From assembly GCF_018139145.2 (NCBI RefSeq), contig NC_059473.1:62850707-62914706 (forward strand): 64,000 bases of DNA, read 5' to 3'. The translations under genes were made by a program, and so were the position numbers. The DNA comes from Gymnogyps californianus (Eukaryota; Chordata; Aves; Accipitriformes; Cathartidae). The notes below the pieces were generated by a model. It did not search any database and had not been told where the DNA came from. It saw only the letters and a list, made by a program, of their open reading frames with translations. Numbering within the stretch: position 1 is the stretch's first letter; each line of letters opens with the position of its first letter. This document shows positions 56,227 through 62,376 of this stretch, one piece after another.

Positions 56227-59200
56227 GGGGGGAAGTCCTTGCTGGTTTGGATTCTTTCCACTCTACCCGCTTCCTTCATACTTGGTTTCATCTGCTTCAA
56301 CGCCACAGTTAAGTTCAAAGCTGAATTCCAGTTCTTCCAGGAGCCTTTCCTGGAGGAACTGGATTTTAGGGTCAGGGTTACAGATGAAAAATTACCAAAA
56401 AATCAAAGAGAGAAAGTAAAAATCACAGAATCATTGAGGCTGGAAGGGACCTCAATCCAGAGGCTCAGCTATAGATTAGTTTCCTTTTCCACTGCTGATC
56501 TGACCATATCTGATAGTGCTTTTGTCAATACTATATGTGTTCCTGCAAGCAAAGGTCTAATTGCATGAAGCAGAAGTACTTCAGCCATTTTAAAAACATC
56601 TGAAGCCAGAATCTAAAAGCATCAAACCAGGAAAAATATCAGGATCCCCCTACTCCGCAACCAAACCCAAACCCATGATATTCATCTTCAATTCAGAACA
56701 AGCCCCCTTTCTGCTGCAGACTATCTATTTGCTTGTTAGTCTAGTGCTTAAGGTCAACAAAATGTCCCTACTCCTCAACATGAGATACACCCTTGCATTT
56801 CACTCAGTTATAACATGGACCCATGTCACACAACAAAATTCTTCCCACTTCTGGGCCAGCCATATTGCATAACTGTGTTCATCTAAGGTAAGTGCTGAAT
56901 TACTGCCCCTCCTATTTTTTCTATACATCTGCAACTGTATAAATAGAGCAGTGAGTCACTTCGGTGCCTCACTGATAAAACACCAAATTTGATCAGTGAT
57001 CAATATATCTCCTCCTTCCCAACTCACATGAATATTGTAAAGAAAATATACAAGTAAAAATATATAGATTATTCCATTTGAAATGGCAATTAAGCTATTG
57101 ATGTATTTACAAGAAGATCGACAACAAGGCACTGTATGATTGTGTGGTTTTCCATTCCCTTGATACAGCCAGCTGAGCATAGTAAAAACACAAACTGATA
57201 ATACATATATTAGAGGCCTTTTCAGTGTGATAGCAAAGTATCATGGCAACAGCAAAGGTGAATGCTAAAGTGGCCTTGTGTCAGATACACTGCTCCCTCT
57301 GGTCACACCTTCTGGATTACCTGGTTTCTCAGTATCTTTTAATATGATTTAAAGCACCTAAATAACCTCAGTTCAGTCCCCAGTGTGAAAACAGTAATAA
57401 ATCTCTGTCATAAAATGTATCCGAGGTACAGAGAATACACAGACAGTGCAGTCATTGAGATATTCTGAAGAAATACTAAGCTCAGCAGCTAAATAACATG
57501 CAAGTCTGAATGCAAAATTTATACACCCCATATAGCTTGCTTTACTATATGGGAAATCAAATGCAGTTAGTACACCTGTGTTTGTTATAGGTGCCCATTC
57601 ACGTCACAGAGAAACCATACTCTTTTCTCCTTCCTCACAGAAAAGACCACTGCCGCCTTCTGGGCACAAAACTGCTGTTGACATAAGAATTACCCAGTGC
57701 TTAGTAATAATAAGGGTGTCCTGCAAAAAGATAAACAAGGACTTCAGAGTATCACTTCTACTCTGGAAATTCAAGGGGGCAATTTCCTCACATAATCACT
57801 CTACGTGAAACATCTAAGAGAAATGCGCAGTCCACAACTGGTATTCAGAACTAGAGATACTGGCAGCAATCCCTAACCTGGAGTTCGGTTTAATATTTGC
57901 TTATTACAAAAAGTAAAATTCCACTTTAAATCAAAGTTTATAAAAAGGATAAGAGGTACCTCACCTAGCACAGAGGAGAGAGGTATTGTGAGAAAGGAAG
58001 GCTTTGAGTTCATCTTGACAGCTGCCTTTGGGCAGTATAAATCTTCCCTGGCTGCCCAGGATGCACTCCAGCACAGTCCCCAGTAAGTCTGAACACTGTC
58101 AGCATGCTGGTTTTGTGATCCTCCAATCTGGGAATCTGCAGAGCATGCCATGACACTCACCCTTAAAGATAAGGAGGATTTGGTACCTAGCCATAAATTA
58201 GTGAGTGCCATTCCACTTTTACAACAGTGGCCCCAACCGCTTGGTTTTTTCACTGCCAGAAGAGGTCCAGCTAGCACTCCTCTCCATTTATTTACAGCAA
58301 CCATTACAGTTACTCTATTCCATTCCTGTCTAATGCTGCCCTTTTACAACAATATTTGACAGGTTCCAAAAGCGTATCAAGCAAGGCAACTAACTGCACT
58401 TATGCCTCTCTCCTGTGTTCTTCCTTTCACTGCCAGTTCCAACTTGCAGTCACCTGAATGTAAAAAGCTTACACAATGCTCTCCTCAGCTAATCAAATCC
58501 CTTCACACTTGCATCTGCAATACAGGTGGATGACAACACACCATTAAAATAAATATTTAAAACATTTGTTTTGGATAATATGTGAAGTGTGAATTTCTGG
58601 TGTACACTTATTGGGAACAACATAAGATATTTTGGACAGGATTTAAAAAAAAAACAAAACACATTTAAGTGATTTAGGAGCTTACATGCCAGCAACGTAC
58701 AGTGGAGTCTGTACTCCTGCACCTCAATTTTCACACCTATTTTGCATGACTAAAAGTTTTTGTGTAATCTTTGATGGTTGCATTCTAATTACCTGCGAGA
58801 CTGGTGCAACTGTGCAGCAAGTCACAAAGAACCAGGCCAGTATCACTGCTGACCCAGTTTCACGCAAACCTGCTCACACTCAGGAGCATCTAATATCTGC
58901 ACTGGATAAAGATGTATTTAATCTCCTCCGGAATAACACAGTCTAATGTACAATCATATGCTGCCTTGAGGACACATTTTAGCAGATCCAGGGATATAAA
59001 CACATTGCTGAGACCAGCTGCTTGAAAAACCTGTGAAGGCTTTAGCCATTCAGGCAGGCCTGGGTTAGCTGCAACATTTTCAAGTGTTGCAATGGCATCT
59101 GTAACCTTCAGGTTACAATGTAAAAAGTTCTCTACTTAATTTGACTTATAGGCAAGGCTCAGATTTAATGCCTCTTGAGTTTTAACTGCCCCGATTACAG

Positions 59201-61669
59201 TATGTTTTGGCCCTCTGGTCTCTTGAAATATTTAAATCAAAATACAAGTTTTGCTTTGTTCTCAGGATGTAAAGATGTAGCCTGATTTTTACCATACATG
59301 CATTCTGCTGTGCTTTTAGCCAGAAAAGGATTTGTACATCAAGATTTCACTCAGTGGAATGACAACGATGTTCCCCTTTGTCTTTTGTGCTTAAACTGGA
59401 ACTGAACATGTTTTTGGTTTTATTTTGTTATTTTAAAAAAGAAGTGTACATAAATAAAATCTTAGGCTCTGGTTTAGGTTTTATGTGGTTTGGTGTTTTG
59501 GGGTTCCTTTTTGGCTTGCTTCTCACATATCAAGACAACTTGAGAAGATAGTCACACATAACTAGTAAAATACAGTGCTCACATTCGTCTCAGTGTGGGA
59601 GCAATGCGTCACAGATGCATGTCATGGCTTTCAAAGAAACAGTGCGCATGCAGATTCTGAATCTGCAACACTCAAGAAGGTAAAAAAGCAACTTGCAAAA
59701 AATTACTGCGTACCAAGAGAGTCCTGCTGGTTCAGTAGTGCTACTTCTTAACTCTTACCTTTACCCACTGTAGAGACAAAAGAGTCAGGAAAGAGACATG
59801 CTGGGTTAGGAATGCAGATCTGGGTGTCACCAGTTAAGCCTGTATGTGGGCAGAAGCCTGCTCCCATAAAACAGGTAACACTCCTGTCCTGGTGTCGGCT
59901 GGGACACTCTTCTTAGTAGCTGGTACAGTGCTGTGTTTTGGATTTAGTGTGAGAATAATGTTGATAACATGCTGATGGTTTAGTTATTACTAAGTAGCGC
60001 TTATCTTAAGCCAAGTTAAGCCAAGGACTTTTCAGTTTCCCATGCTCTGCCAGCAAGCAGGTGTGCAAGAAGCTGGGAGGGAGCACAGCCAGGGCAGCTG
60101 ACCTGGACTAGCCAAAGGGGTATTCCATACCATGGAACGTCATGCCCAGTATATAAAAACAGGGGGGGTTGGCCGGGAGGGGGTGATTGCGGCTCGGGCA
60201 TTGGTCAGCGGGTGGTGAGCAATTGCATTGTGCATCACTTGTCTTTTCTTGGGTGTTATTTCTTTTTTTTGTTGTATTCCTTTTCATTACAATTATTATT
60301 ATTCTTAGTTAGTAGCGTATTTTATTTTTACTTTAGTTATTAAACTGTTCTTAACCCACGAGTTTTACTTTTTTTTTTTCCCTTTCCTCCTCCTCACCCC
60401 ACTGGGAGGGGGAAGGGGGAAGTGCCTGCGTGGTGCTTAGCTGCTGGCTGGGATTAAACAACGACAACTCCACACAAATACTCCTCCCTTTCTTCTGCTG
60501 CTAGGCTCACCTTTCTGTATGTGCTGACACTGACTGCATATTGCACCCAGGTAGTCATCTTCAGTGGCAAAGAGTACAGCTAGTACAGAGCAGTTTCAGA
60601 GTGGATATATATTCATTAGAACAAGGATGTCACATGTAAGAAATAAAATACCTAATCTATGCACTTAGAAGTAAAGGACAGTCAAGTAGTAGACCCAAAT
60701 ATATCAATCAATACTAGGTATAGTGAACATGCAAAAAGGACCACCAGGTTTGTTCCAAAACTGTTTTGACCAATGATCAGCTATAGCACAACAAACCCTG
60801 TAGTACAAAGTTTACACCGAAACATCTGAGAACTATCCACCACCGTATTGCTTCACACAAATAATACAGGTATCGGAAGTCACTTTTTTATAGCAGTACT
60901 GGTAAGTCATACAACCAACCCAATGACAGGGCAAGGAAACTTGACAGCACTTCCCCTCCAAAACAGTACATCCTGGCAGCTGAGCTTCCTAACACACACA
61001 GGAGAACGCTAAAGCATTTCTAGAAATGGAAGTTTTCACTGAGTATACAAACCAATAATTTCCCTTATGCACTAGTCCAGGGACATTTGGTGCCTAAACA
61101 AATCATACTCCATCATTAGCATTTTACAAAGAGAATATATAGCTAACAAACTAGAAAGCACCTACGCACACACAATCCAAAATTACAAACCTGCACAGCC
61201 CACCTCATGAGCACTAAAGCTAAATACCAAACACAAACTTCCAAATCTACAAGTCATTTTTCTGTGAACTCCCATGGAGTGAATTCGTTGTCCTGTTTCA
61301 GTTTGCTAAAACTGAGACCACCAGCGTGCTGACTCTTAATATAAACTATCTCCTATTTAACCCAGGGAACCACAAACCAAGTAGAAATGAAAACAACCGA
61401 CATCTGCCAGCAGGAAGGAGGGAATCAAATACTGTCTTAAGGTGAAGATTTCCAAGGCAACACCTAATTTCTTTGCTAATACCAGCATTCAGTCATGCAG
61501 CCTCTGTTGCAAGCACTGACGTCTGTGAAACACTAACCTTCATCACTTCAACCTGCAGGTCTTCGTTGAGTGAAGGAGTCACTTTGACGGCATTCAGCAT
61601 CTGATTAAGCAACTGTTTCTCATCTGAGTCTGTTTCCACGGATACAAACCTCTCATCAGACAGCAGCTT
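1..61669 (-). CDS. ARFGEF3: ARFGEF3 (BIG3), 25 internal coding exons, partial at both ends
   Basis: Large cytosolic/Golgi- and granule-associated protein of the BIG/GBF ARF-GEF family. It is known to regulate secretory granule formation and, in human breast cancer cells, to sequester prohibitin 2. Joined exons: 61669-61538, 45376-45308, 40158-40036, 38448-38406, 37377-37299, 33973-33869, 31129-30805, 28832-28720, 27956-27046, 22136-21970, 20709-20544, 19104-18997, 18747-18532, 18273-18163, 16774-16624, 16005-15691, 14130-13997, 12431-12286, 10691-10512, 10133-9989, 8856-8734, 5287-5184, 3625-3481, 792-664, 113-1. The total is 4,353 nt (1,451 codons), all phases fit and no stop occurs. Identity rests on near-continuous similarity to human ARFGEF3 as I remember it. 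Order of regions: DCB-like N-terminus, Ser/acidic linker, degenerate Sec7-like domain (about residues 583-796 in human numbering), then helical HDS-like repeats. Initiator exon, promoter, stop codon and 3' UTR are outside. All retroelement insertions lie in introns and antisense. Confidence 0.95.
114..663 (-). other. ARFGEF3 intron, 550 bp
   Basis: Non-coding. It contains a perfect 27-bp palindrome at 443-469. A 120-codon frame on the plus strand at 248-610 has no recognisable content. Confidence 0.85.
443..469. repeat. Perfect inverted repeat, 13-bp arms, 1-base centre
   Basis: GTAAGAGTATGTT, then C, then AACATACTCTTAC. The arms are exact reverse complements. AT-rich; it could extrude as a hairpin. 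Function unknown. Confidence 0.9.
664..792 (-). CDS. ARFGEF3: ARFGEF3 exon, residues about 1444-1487
   Basis: 129 nt, phase 1 to 1, between acttgtag and gtaatga. It encodes LINVWIILLEELTTAISNCP then RQHQPPTLDLLFELLRDVAK and TP. Confidence 0.95.
793..3480 (-). other. ARFGEF3 intron, 2.7 kb
   Basis: Non-coding. Holds a foldback repeat at 2371-2460, followed by an A-rich and T-rich patch at 2483-2535. Nothing else recognised. Confidence 0.85.
2371..2460. repeat. Imperfect foldback element (old MITE- or SINE-like)
   Basis: The left arm begins CTCACCTGAGGTGGGGAGAC and the right arm ends GTCTCCCACATCCCAGGTGA, which are imperfect reverse complements. The loop contains GACTCAAAGCAGAGACTT. The type resembles degraded foldback or tRNA-like repeats I associate with amniote genomes. 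The family name is uncertain. Confidence 0.55.
3481..3625 (-). CDS. ARFGEF3: ARFGEF3 exon, residues about 1396-1444
   Basis: 145 nt, phase 0 to 1. It encodes LLAKIYKMPLKPIFLSGRLV and ends SEDGIECILSDFDDDT. The acceptor is AAG rather than CAG or TAG, preceded by a long pyrimidine tract that includes eight consecutive C. Donor is CTG|gtaagtg. Confidence 0.94.
3626..5183 (-). other. ARFGEF3 intron, 1.56 kb
   Basis: Non-coding. On the transcribed strand the first 45 bp next to the downstream exon form a long C/T tract. No repeats recognised. Confidence 0.8.
5184..5287 (-). CDS. ARFGEF3: ARFGEF3 exon, residues about 1361-1395
   Basis: 104 nt, phase 1 to 0, between tatccccag and gtatgat. It encodes EIDCKEMGDCVPGSGSASTD then LCLPALDYLRRCSQ. 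The first half is variable, the second matches human. A solo LTR ends 115 bp upstream (in transcript terms) of its acceptor. Confidence 0.93.
5940..6150 (+). repeat. 45-bp degenerate tandem repeats inside the LTR
   Basis: Units at 6020-6064 and 6065-6109 and a partial one from 6110 share the pattern gactg(c/t)...gtggga.gg...cacgctggagcag. A more diverged unit precedes them. The period is a multiple of three, so frames stay open on both strands and give spurious long open frames. Confidence 0.8.
6360..6365 (+). promoter_or_regulatory. LTR polyadenylation signal AATAAA
   Basis: Canonical AATAAA about 190 bp before the LTR end, within an A/T-rich stretch. It lies antisense to ARFGEF3, so it should not terminate the host transcript. 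Confidence 0.6.
8734..8856 (-). CDS. ARFGEF3: ARFGEF3 exon, residues about 1320-1361
   Basis: 123 nt, phase 1 to 1, between ttccacag and gtaaata. It encodes KRQAPVFDVFEAFLNTDSIQ then VFANAATSYIMCLMKFVKGL. Nearly identical to human. Confidence 0.95.
8857..9988 (-). other. ARFGEF3 intron, 1.1 kb
   Basis: Non-coding unique sequence; no repeats or RNA genes seen. Confidence 0.8.
9989..10133 (-). CDS. ARFGEF3: ARFGEF3 exon, residues about 1272-1320
   Basis: 145 nt, phase 0 to 1, between gtctgcag and gtaagga. It encodes VVTSIGELVEMCSTQIQSGW and ends SSSKSEVKEYLVGEYSM. Human has a Gly pair where this reads SSS. Confidence 0.95.
10134..10511 (-). other. ARFGEF3: GC-AG intron of ARFGEF3 (378 bp)
   Basis: The donor reads CAG|gcaagt at 10512|10511 and the acceptor gtctgcag|GTGG at 10134|10133. 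Flanking exons are phase 0 and both match human, which fixes the junction. Nothing else is seen in the intron apart from a T run near 10272. Confidence 0.9.
10512..10691 (-). CDS. ARFGEF3: ARFGEF3 exon with a GC donor, residues about 1212-1271
   Basis: 180 nt, exactly 60 codons, phase 0 to 0. It encodes AACHKERHVSRKAVSFIHDI ... QLELCDEDVQDQ. The acceptor is normal (ccctgcag). The donor is CAG|gcaagtc, a GC instead of GT, and no in-frame GT nearby gives the conserved junction DVQDQ|VVTSIG. Confidence 0.95.
10692..12285 (-). other. ARFGEF3 intron, 1.6 kb
   Basis: Non-coding unique sequence. The frames that extend from the exon at 10512-10691 into this intron are read-through artefacts. Confidence 0.8.
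12286..12431 (-). CDS. ARFGEF3: ARFGEF3 exon, residues about 1163-1211
   Basis: 146 nt, phase 1 to 0, between ttcttgtag and gtaggag. It encodes GEVKSTQDRRSALHLFRLGD then AMLRIVRSKSRPLLHLMRCW and SLVAPHLVE. Confidence 0.95.
12432..13996 (-). other. ARFGEF3 intron, 1.56 kb
   Basis: Contains a purine tract at 12542-12607. The rest is AT-rich with nothing recognised. Confidence 0.8.
12542..12607 (+). repeat. Polypurine tract: G-rich block then A-rich block
   Basis: 12542-12578 has several runs of three to five G separated by one or a few bases, and 12579-12607 is A with isolated G. The G-rich part could form a G-quadruplex on the plus strand; on the transcribed strand it is a C/T tract. Confidence 0.75.
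13997..14130 (-). CDS. ARFGEF3: ARFGEF3 exon, residues about 1118-1163
   Basis: 134 nt, phase 2 to 1, between ttactaacag and gtaaatt. It encodes LFEDAADKLNLMALAGFLYQ then LKKASQAQLFHSVTDTVDYS and LAMP. Highly conserved helical segment after the Sec7-like domain. Confidence 0.95.
14131..15690 (-). other. ARFGEF3 intron, 1.56 kb
   Basis: Non-coding unique sequence; nothing recognised. Confidence 0.8.
15691..16005 (-). CDS. ARFGEF3: ARFGEF3 exon, residues about 1013-1118
   Basis: 315 nt, phase 2 to 2, between gttttcag and gtaaaag. It starts VCEYISTLEHTHFSDGASQP, then a variable Pro/Glu/Ser linker, and ends KGRAFDFRGGSLLCGTSAAK then AVLTLSTQAD. The middle is clearly less conserved with human than both ends. 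Confidence 0.94.
16006..16623 (-). other. ARFGEF3 intron, 618 bp
   Basis: Non-coding; a C/T-rich tract lies upstream of the exon at 15691-16005 on the transcribed strand. Nothing else seen. Confidence 0.8.
16624..16774 (-). CDS. ARFGEF3: ARFGEF3 exon, residues about 963-1013
   Basis: 151 nt, phase 1 to 2, between atgctgcag and gtactca. It encodes VKQKVEQKLEQMGKVQGVCL and continues to LEMGSHNQDCWPHVF. The start fits a short amphipathic or coiled-coil helix. Confidence 0.94.
16775..18162 (-). other. ARFGEF3 intron, 1.4 kb
   Basis: Non-coding unique sequence; overlapping frames near 16884-17257 on both strands have no recognisable content. Confidence 0.8.
18163..18273 (-). CDS. ARFGEF3: ARFGEF3 exon, residues about 926-963
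   Basis: 111 nt, phase 1 to 1, between gctttacag and gtaacta. It encodes VAANCASALAQMAAASCVQE followed by a Glu/Lys-rich stretch (EKEEKEIQEPSDTIAQ). Confidence 0.94.
18532..18747 (-). CDS. ARFGEF3: ARFGEF3 exon, residues about 854-926
   Basis: 216 nt, phase 1 to 1, between tcactccag and gtactgc. It begins GVAFARYLLIGCWKNLIDTL, then STPLTGRMAGSSKGLAFILG and ends LDGLRRAARLSCAL. Almost identical to human. Confidence 0.95.
18997..19104 (-). CDS. ARFGEF3: ARFGEF3 exon, residues about 818-854
   Basis: 108 nt, phase 1 to 1, between ttctggcag and gtattaa. It reads DIDGLGSSAIGGQLMASASA then QSPLSQNRKTDDSVVA. In-frame and skippable in length. Matches human with a few substitutions. Confidence 0.93.
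19105..20543 (-). other. ARFGEF3 intron, 1.4 kb
   Basis: Non-coding unique sequence; nothing recognised. Confidence 0.8.
20544..20709 (-). CDS. ARFGEF3: ARFGEF3 exon, residues about 763-818
   Basis: 166 nt, phase 0 to 1, between ttctctacag and gtcagta. It encodes KEFMKQVQSSGVLMVYSQAW and continues to MLGEAGYWGSPEEHSLPLIT. KEFM corresponds to the DFI element that follows the second Sec7 block. Confidence 0.95.
20710..21969 (-). other. ARFGEF3 intron, 1.26 kb
   Basis: Non-coding unique sequence; nothing recognised. Confidence 0.8.
21970..22136 (-). CDS. ARFGEF3: ARFGEF3 exon, degenerate Sec7-like core, residues about 707-762
   Basis: 167 nt, phase 1 to 0, between tttttgttag and gtgagttgg. 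It encodes MMHSPGFEGNLHFSFQTLMN, then ADSLYMVSHYTLLLNLKLAN and SDYYRKKP. The segment ADSLYMVSHYTLLLNLKLANSD aligns without gaps to the second conserved Sec7 block (DTxYVLSFAIIMLNTxLHN of active GEFs), so the fold is plausible although key residues differ. Confidence 0.95.
22137..27045 (-). other. ARFGEF3 intron, 4.9 kb
   Basis: Holds the degenerate 31-bp tandem array at 23414-23500, in a locally G-rich patch. The remainder is AT-rich with no repeats or coding sequence recognised. Confidence 0.8.
23414..23500 (+). repeat. Degenerate 31-bp tandem repeat, about three copies
   Basis: Units start at 23414, 23445 and 23476. The shared core is TAACTGTTTGAGGG, TAACTGTTCCAGGG and TAGCTGTTCAAGGG, each 31 bases from the last and followed in the first two by a GGCGGATTTAGAAA-like tail. 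A still weaker copy may precede it near 23383. Confidence 0.75.
27046..27956 (-). CDS. ARFGEF3: ARFGEF3 large exon: linker and start of Sec7-like domain, residues about 403-707
   Basis: 911 nt, by far the largest exon here, phase 2 to 1. Acceptor attgtag|TATCATGG, donor TCAG|gtttgca. It begins IMDGMTEACIKGGIEACYAS, passes a Leu-rich helix (EEQVQLLLRRLEEL), then a long Ser/Thr/Asp/Glu-rich linker containing ADFRWQRR, TTDTGQTTLEG, YGSRYSESNFSVDDQD and DIGSDNCSLADEEQ. It ends in the helical start of the Sec7-like domain (SARLFIQSLEALLPRL ... SSTFCSG). The open frame runs past both splice sites into intron, so the uninterrupted 364-codon frame over-predicts both ends. Confidence 0.96.
27957..28719 (-). 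other. ARFGEF3 intron, 763 bp
   Basis: Non-coding. Contains an exact 16-bp duplication at 28174-28205. Confidence 0.8.
28174..28205 (+). repeat. Exact 16-bp tandem duplication
   Basis: GTGCATTTGTACCAGC occurs twice head to tail, followed by a partial third copy (ATGCAC). Probably replication slippage. Confidence 0.85.
28720..28832 (-). CDS. ARFGEF3: ARFGEF3 exon with basic Ser-rich segment, residues about 366-403
   Basis: 113 nt, phase 0 to 2, between cctctcag and gtacgtt. It reads ILGSPRQLCDLAGPCSTESE then SRKRSISKRKSHLDLLKL. The RKRSIS segment fits a basophilic (PKA-type) phosphorylation site; that function is inferred, not shown. Confidence 0.93.
28833..30804 (-). other. ARFGEF3 intron, 2.0 kb, with a solo LTR
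   Basis: Contains the LTR at 29317-29886; the flanks are unique sequence. Confidence 0.85.
29317..29886 (+). mobile_element. Solo LTR, avian ERVL-like type, 570 bp
   Basis: Starts TGTCCCGGTTTTGG and ends ACCACAACA, with the perfect 5-bp duplication CAAAC at 29312-29316 and 29887-29891. TATATAAA at 29589-29596 is the likely LTR promoter. It has the same layout as the element at 59885-60466 (agctggtatagtgctgtg, gagcaattgcattgtgca, a T-rich block, then cccactggg). Antisense to ARFGEF3. No internal retroviral genes. Confidence 0.9.
30805..31129 (-). CDS. ARFGEF3: ARFGEF3 exon, residues about 257-365
   Basis: 325 nt, phase 2 to 0, between tttctcag and gtaggat. It starts KQLCPALVVILGNPIHDKTI and runs through HGRGSGCSSTAPALSGPVAR, TIYYIAAELVRLVGSVES and YPPPQHRVEAIKIMKE. 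Strongly conserved with human except for a short Ser/Glu segment in the middle. Confidence 0.95.
31130..33868 (-). other. ARFGEF3 intron, 2.7 kb
   Basis: Non-coding unique sequence; nothing recognised. Confidence 0.8.
33869..33973 (-). CDS. ARFGEF3: ARFGEF3 exon, residues about 222-257
   Basis: 105 nt, phase 2 to 2, between tttgccag and gtgagta. It encodes DNRQLQLLYLECILSMLNSS and continues to GFTDLIW. The serine run is shorter or altered compared with the polyserine stretch of human. Length is a multiple of three. Confidence 0.93.
33974..37298 (-). other. ARFGEF3 intron, 3.3 kb
   Basis: Non-coding. Short A runs near 34170-34217 and 36060; no repeats or RNA genes recognised. Confidence 0.8.
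37299..37377 (-). CDS. ARFGEF3: ARFGEF3 exon, residues about 196-222
   Basis: 79 nt, phase 1 to 2. Acceptor tttttggag, donor ATAAA|gtgagtt. It encodes GTSAESLCDDVVSVLTVLCE then KLQAVI and two bases of an Asn codon. Nearly identical to human after the first few residues. Confidence 0.93.
37378..38405 (-). other. ARFGEF3 intron, 1.0 kb
   Basis: Non-coding unique sequence; nothing recognised. Confidence 0.8.
38406..38448 (-). CDS. ARFGEF3: ARFGEF3 43-nt small exon, residues about 182-196
   Basis: 43 nt, phase 0 to 1, between ttcctcaacag and gtatttg. It reads TIENHDALQKFKSQ plus the first base of a Gly codon. Human has a diverged equivalent of the same length in this place, so this is a poorly conserved linker. 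It is required to bring the flanking exons into frame, which is the strongest support for it. Confidence 0.85.
38449..40035 (-). other. ARFGEF3 intron, 1.6 kb
   Basis: Non-coding. A T/G-only patch lies at about 39101-39160 (runs of ggtttt and gttttg type). Nothing else recognised. Confidence 0.8.
40036..40158 (-). CDS. ARFGEF3: ARFGEF3 exon with the PHB2-binding helix, residues about 141-181
   Basis: 123 nt, phase 0 to 0, between ctcatcag and gtgagcc. It starts VCIETYVSSCHQRSINTAVR and carries QMLSDLTLQLRQK. In human BIG3 this helix (residues 165-177) binds prohibitin 2, with Q165, D169 and Q173 as the contact residues. All three are present here, and counting from the inferred start at residue 74 places them at exactly those numbers. 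Only the last residue differs (K for R). Confidence 0.95.
41164..41205 (+). repeat. Poly-A tract (A25 G A9 G A6)
   Basis: Simple homopolymer run interrupted by two G. No recognisable retroposon body precedes it, so I treat it as a simple repeat. Confidence 0.85.
42488..42599 (-). other. Exon-like open segment, possible cryptic or alternative exon
   Basis: 112 nt between an acceptor-like ttgcatgctatag and a donor-like CAAAAG|gtacct. Read after the first base, it gives an uninterrupted protein-like frame (AGSPRMHEMIKMSIAHLLGA then LSSRIFTGASSSMAFQK). The canonical exons on either side join directly in phase 0, and 112 nt would break the frame, so it is not part of the usual product. I do not recognise it. 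It may be a chance match. Confidence 0.2.
45308..45376 (-). CDS. ARFGEF3: ARFGEF3 exon, residues about 118-140
   Basis: 69 nt, phase 0 to 0, so it could be skipped without a frameshift. It reads VLLCITYTSTFELNGSSVLK then IAE. Donor is GAG|gtaagtg, acceptor ...ggttcaag. Two conservative changes from human (T to S, D to E) and A to S are visible. Part of the DCB-like region. Confidence 0.94.
49429..49456 (+). repeat. C13-T15 polypyrimidine tract
   Basis: Thirteen C directly followed by fifteen T. Length is likely to be polymorphic or affected by sequencing error. Confidence 0.9.
56197..56232 (+). repeat. G homopolymer (G29 C G6)
   Basis: Twenty-nine consecutive G, one C, then six G. Strong G-quadruplex potential on the plus strand. 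Such runs are also a common site of assembly or base-calling error. Confidence 0.9.
56421..56470 (-). mobile_element. CR1 LINE 3'-terminal stub
   Basis: aatcacagaatcattgaggc followed by tggaagggacctcaat is the reverse complement of a CR1 3' end. Only about 50 bp remain, a severely 5'-truncated copy, on the same strand as ARFGEF3. Confidence 0.65.
59100..59117. repeat. Small perfect inverted repeat
   Basis: TGTAACCT, TC, AGGTTACA: 8-bp arms with a 2-base loop. No T run follows on either strand that would suggest a function. Confidence 0.8.
59885..60466 (+). mobile_element. Solo LTR, avian ERVL-like type, 582 bp
   Basis: Starts TGTCCTGGTGTCGG and ends ACGACA, flanked by the perfect duplication ACTCC (59880-59884 and 60467-60471). 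TATAAAA at 60152-60158 and a variant polyadenylation signal ATTAAA at 60339-60344 are in the expected order. Same family as 29317-29886. Antisense to ARFGEF3; no internal genes. Confidence 0.9.
61538..61669 (-). CDS. ARFGEF3: ARFGEF3 exon, residues about 74-117
   Basis: First exon seen in the window: 132 nt, phase 0 to 0. It begins after ctctctgcag and ends GTGATGAAG before gttagtg. It reads KLLSDERFVSVETDSDEKQL and continues to EDLQVEVMK, close to human, inside the N-terminal DCB-like helical region. The upstream partner exon (ending ...AGMQ in human) is not visible up to base 64000. Confidence 0.93.
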
Positions 61670-62348
61670 CTGCAGAGAGAAAATGGCAATGTACAGGTTG
61701 AGACAAAACTGCCTCTGCCCAATTTTGCTGTAAACTACTAAACCTAAACCTATTAGTGTTTAGTACTACTGTGGCTAGGTTTTCTACGTACAAATTTCAA
61801 ATTGCTCCAATAATATGAAAGTACACCAAAACTGGAAGATCTGTGCCACAATGAGGGGACAGTTAACATCTTTTTAATCAGCTGTCATTCTGGTATCATC
61901 TTTCCCCATCCCACTTCCCCAGTGTCCAGAAGAAGGCAGACATCAGTAATTGACACTAGAGACCATAAACCACTCCAAGTAATGCCCTCAGTGAAACCTC
62001 TCAACATTTTAGAAGCGGGGAAAGGGTGGAACCCTCGTTCCCTCCCAAACCCAAAAAACAACAACAAAAAACCCCCCACTCAGGCTAGTACCCTGGCCTC
62101 AAACTAGTGCTATAAGATACCCTGCCCAGCAGGAGACAAAGAGTCAGCTATCATCCCACTCACTCTGACAGGGCACAGAGCACAAGCACTGTGGAGGTGG
62201 CACTTCTCATCACTGACAAGATGCGTTTTGTGTCATTCAGAAGTTGACTAATAATGATTGCAATCAAGTCCTCAGGAGGAAGAGTACTGTTAGCAAGTGG
62301 CTGGCAAGAGGACCACAAACATACATAGGAGTGCGTTCAATACAGATT

Positions 62349-62376
62349 GACTGAATATTTTAGACTGAATATTTTA
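62349..62376 (+). repeat. 14-bp tandem duplication
   Basis: GACTGAATATTTTA occurs twice, followed by a partial third GACTGA. Probably slippage. Confidence 0.85.

Larger units (their letters stand above)
45377..61537 (-). other. ARFGEF3 intron, 16 kb
   Basis: The largest complete intron here. Apart from the listed C/T tract, G homopolymer, CR1 stub, small inverted repeat and solo LTR, I see unique AT-rich sequence and short homopolymers (T run at about 48561-48576, A run at about 53428-53442). No coding sequence recognised. Confidence 0.8.

Noticed and set aside
57873..58304. 143-codon minus-strand frame in the 16-kb intron, ending near a donor-like site
   Set aside because: A frame of this length is expected by chance a few times in a window this size; no family recognised and no matching acceptor.
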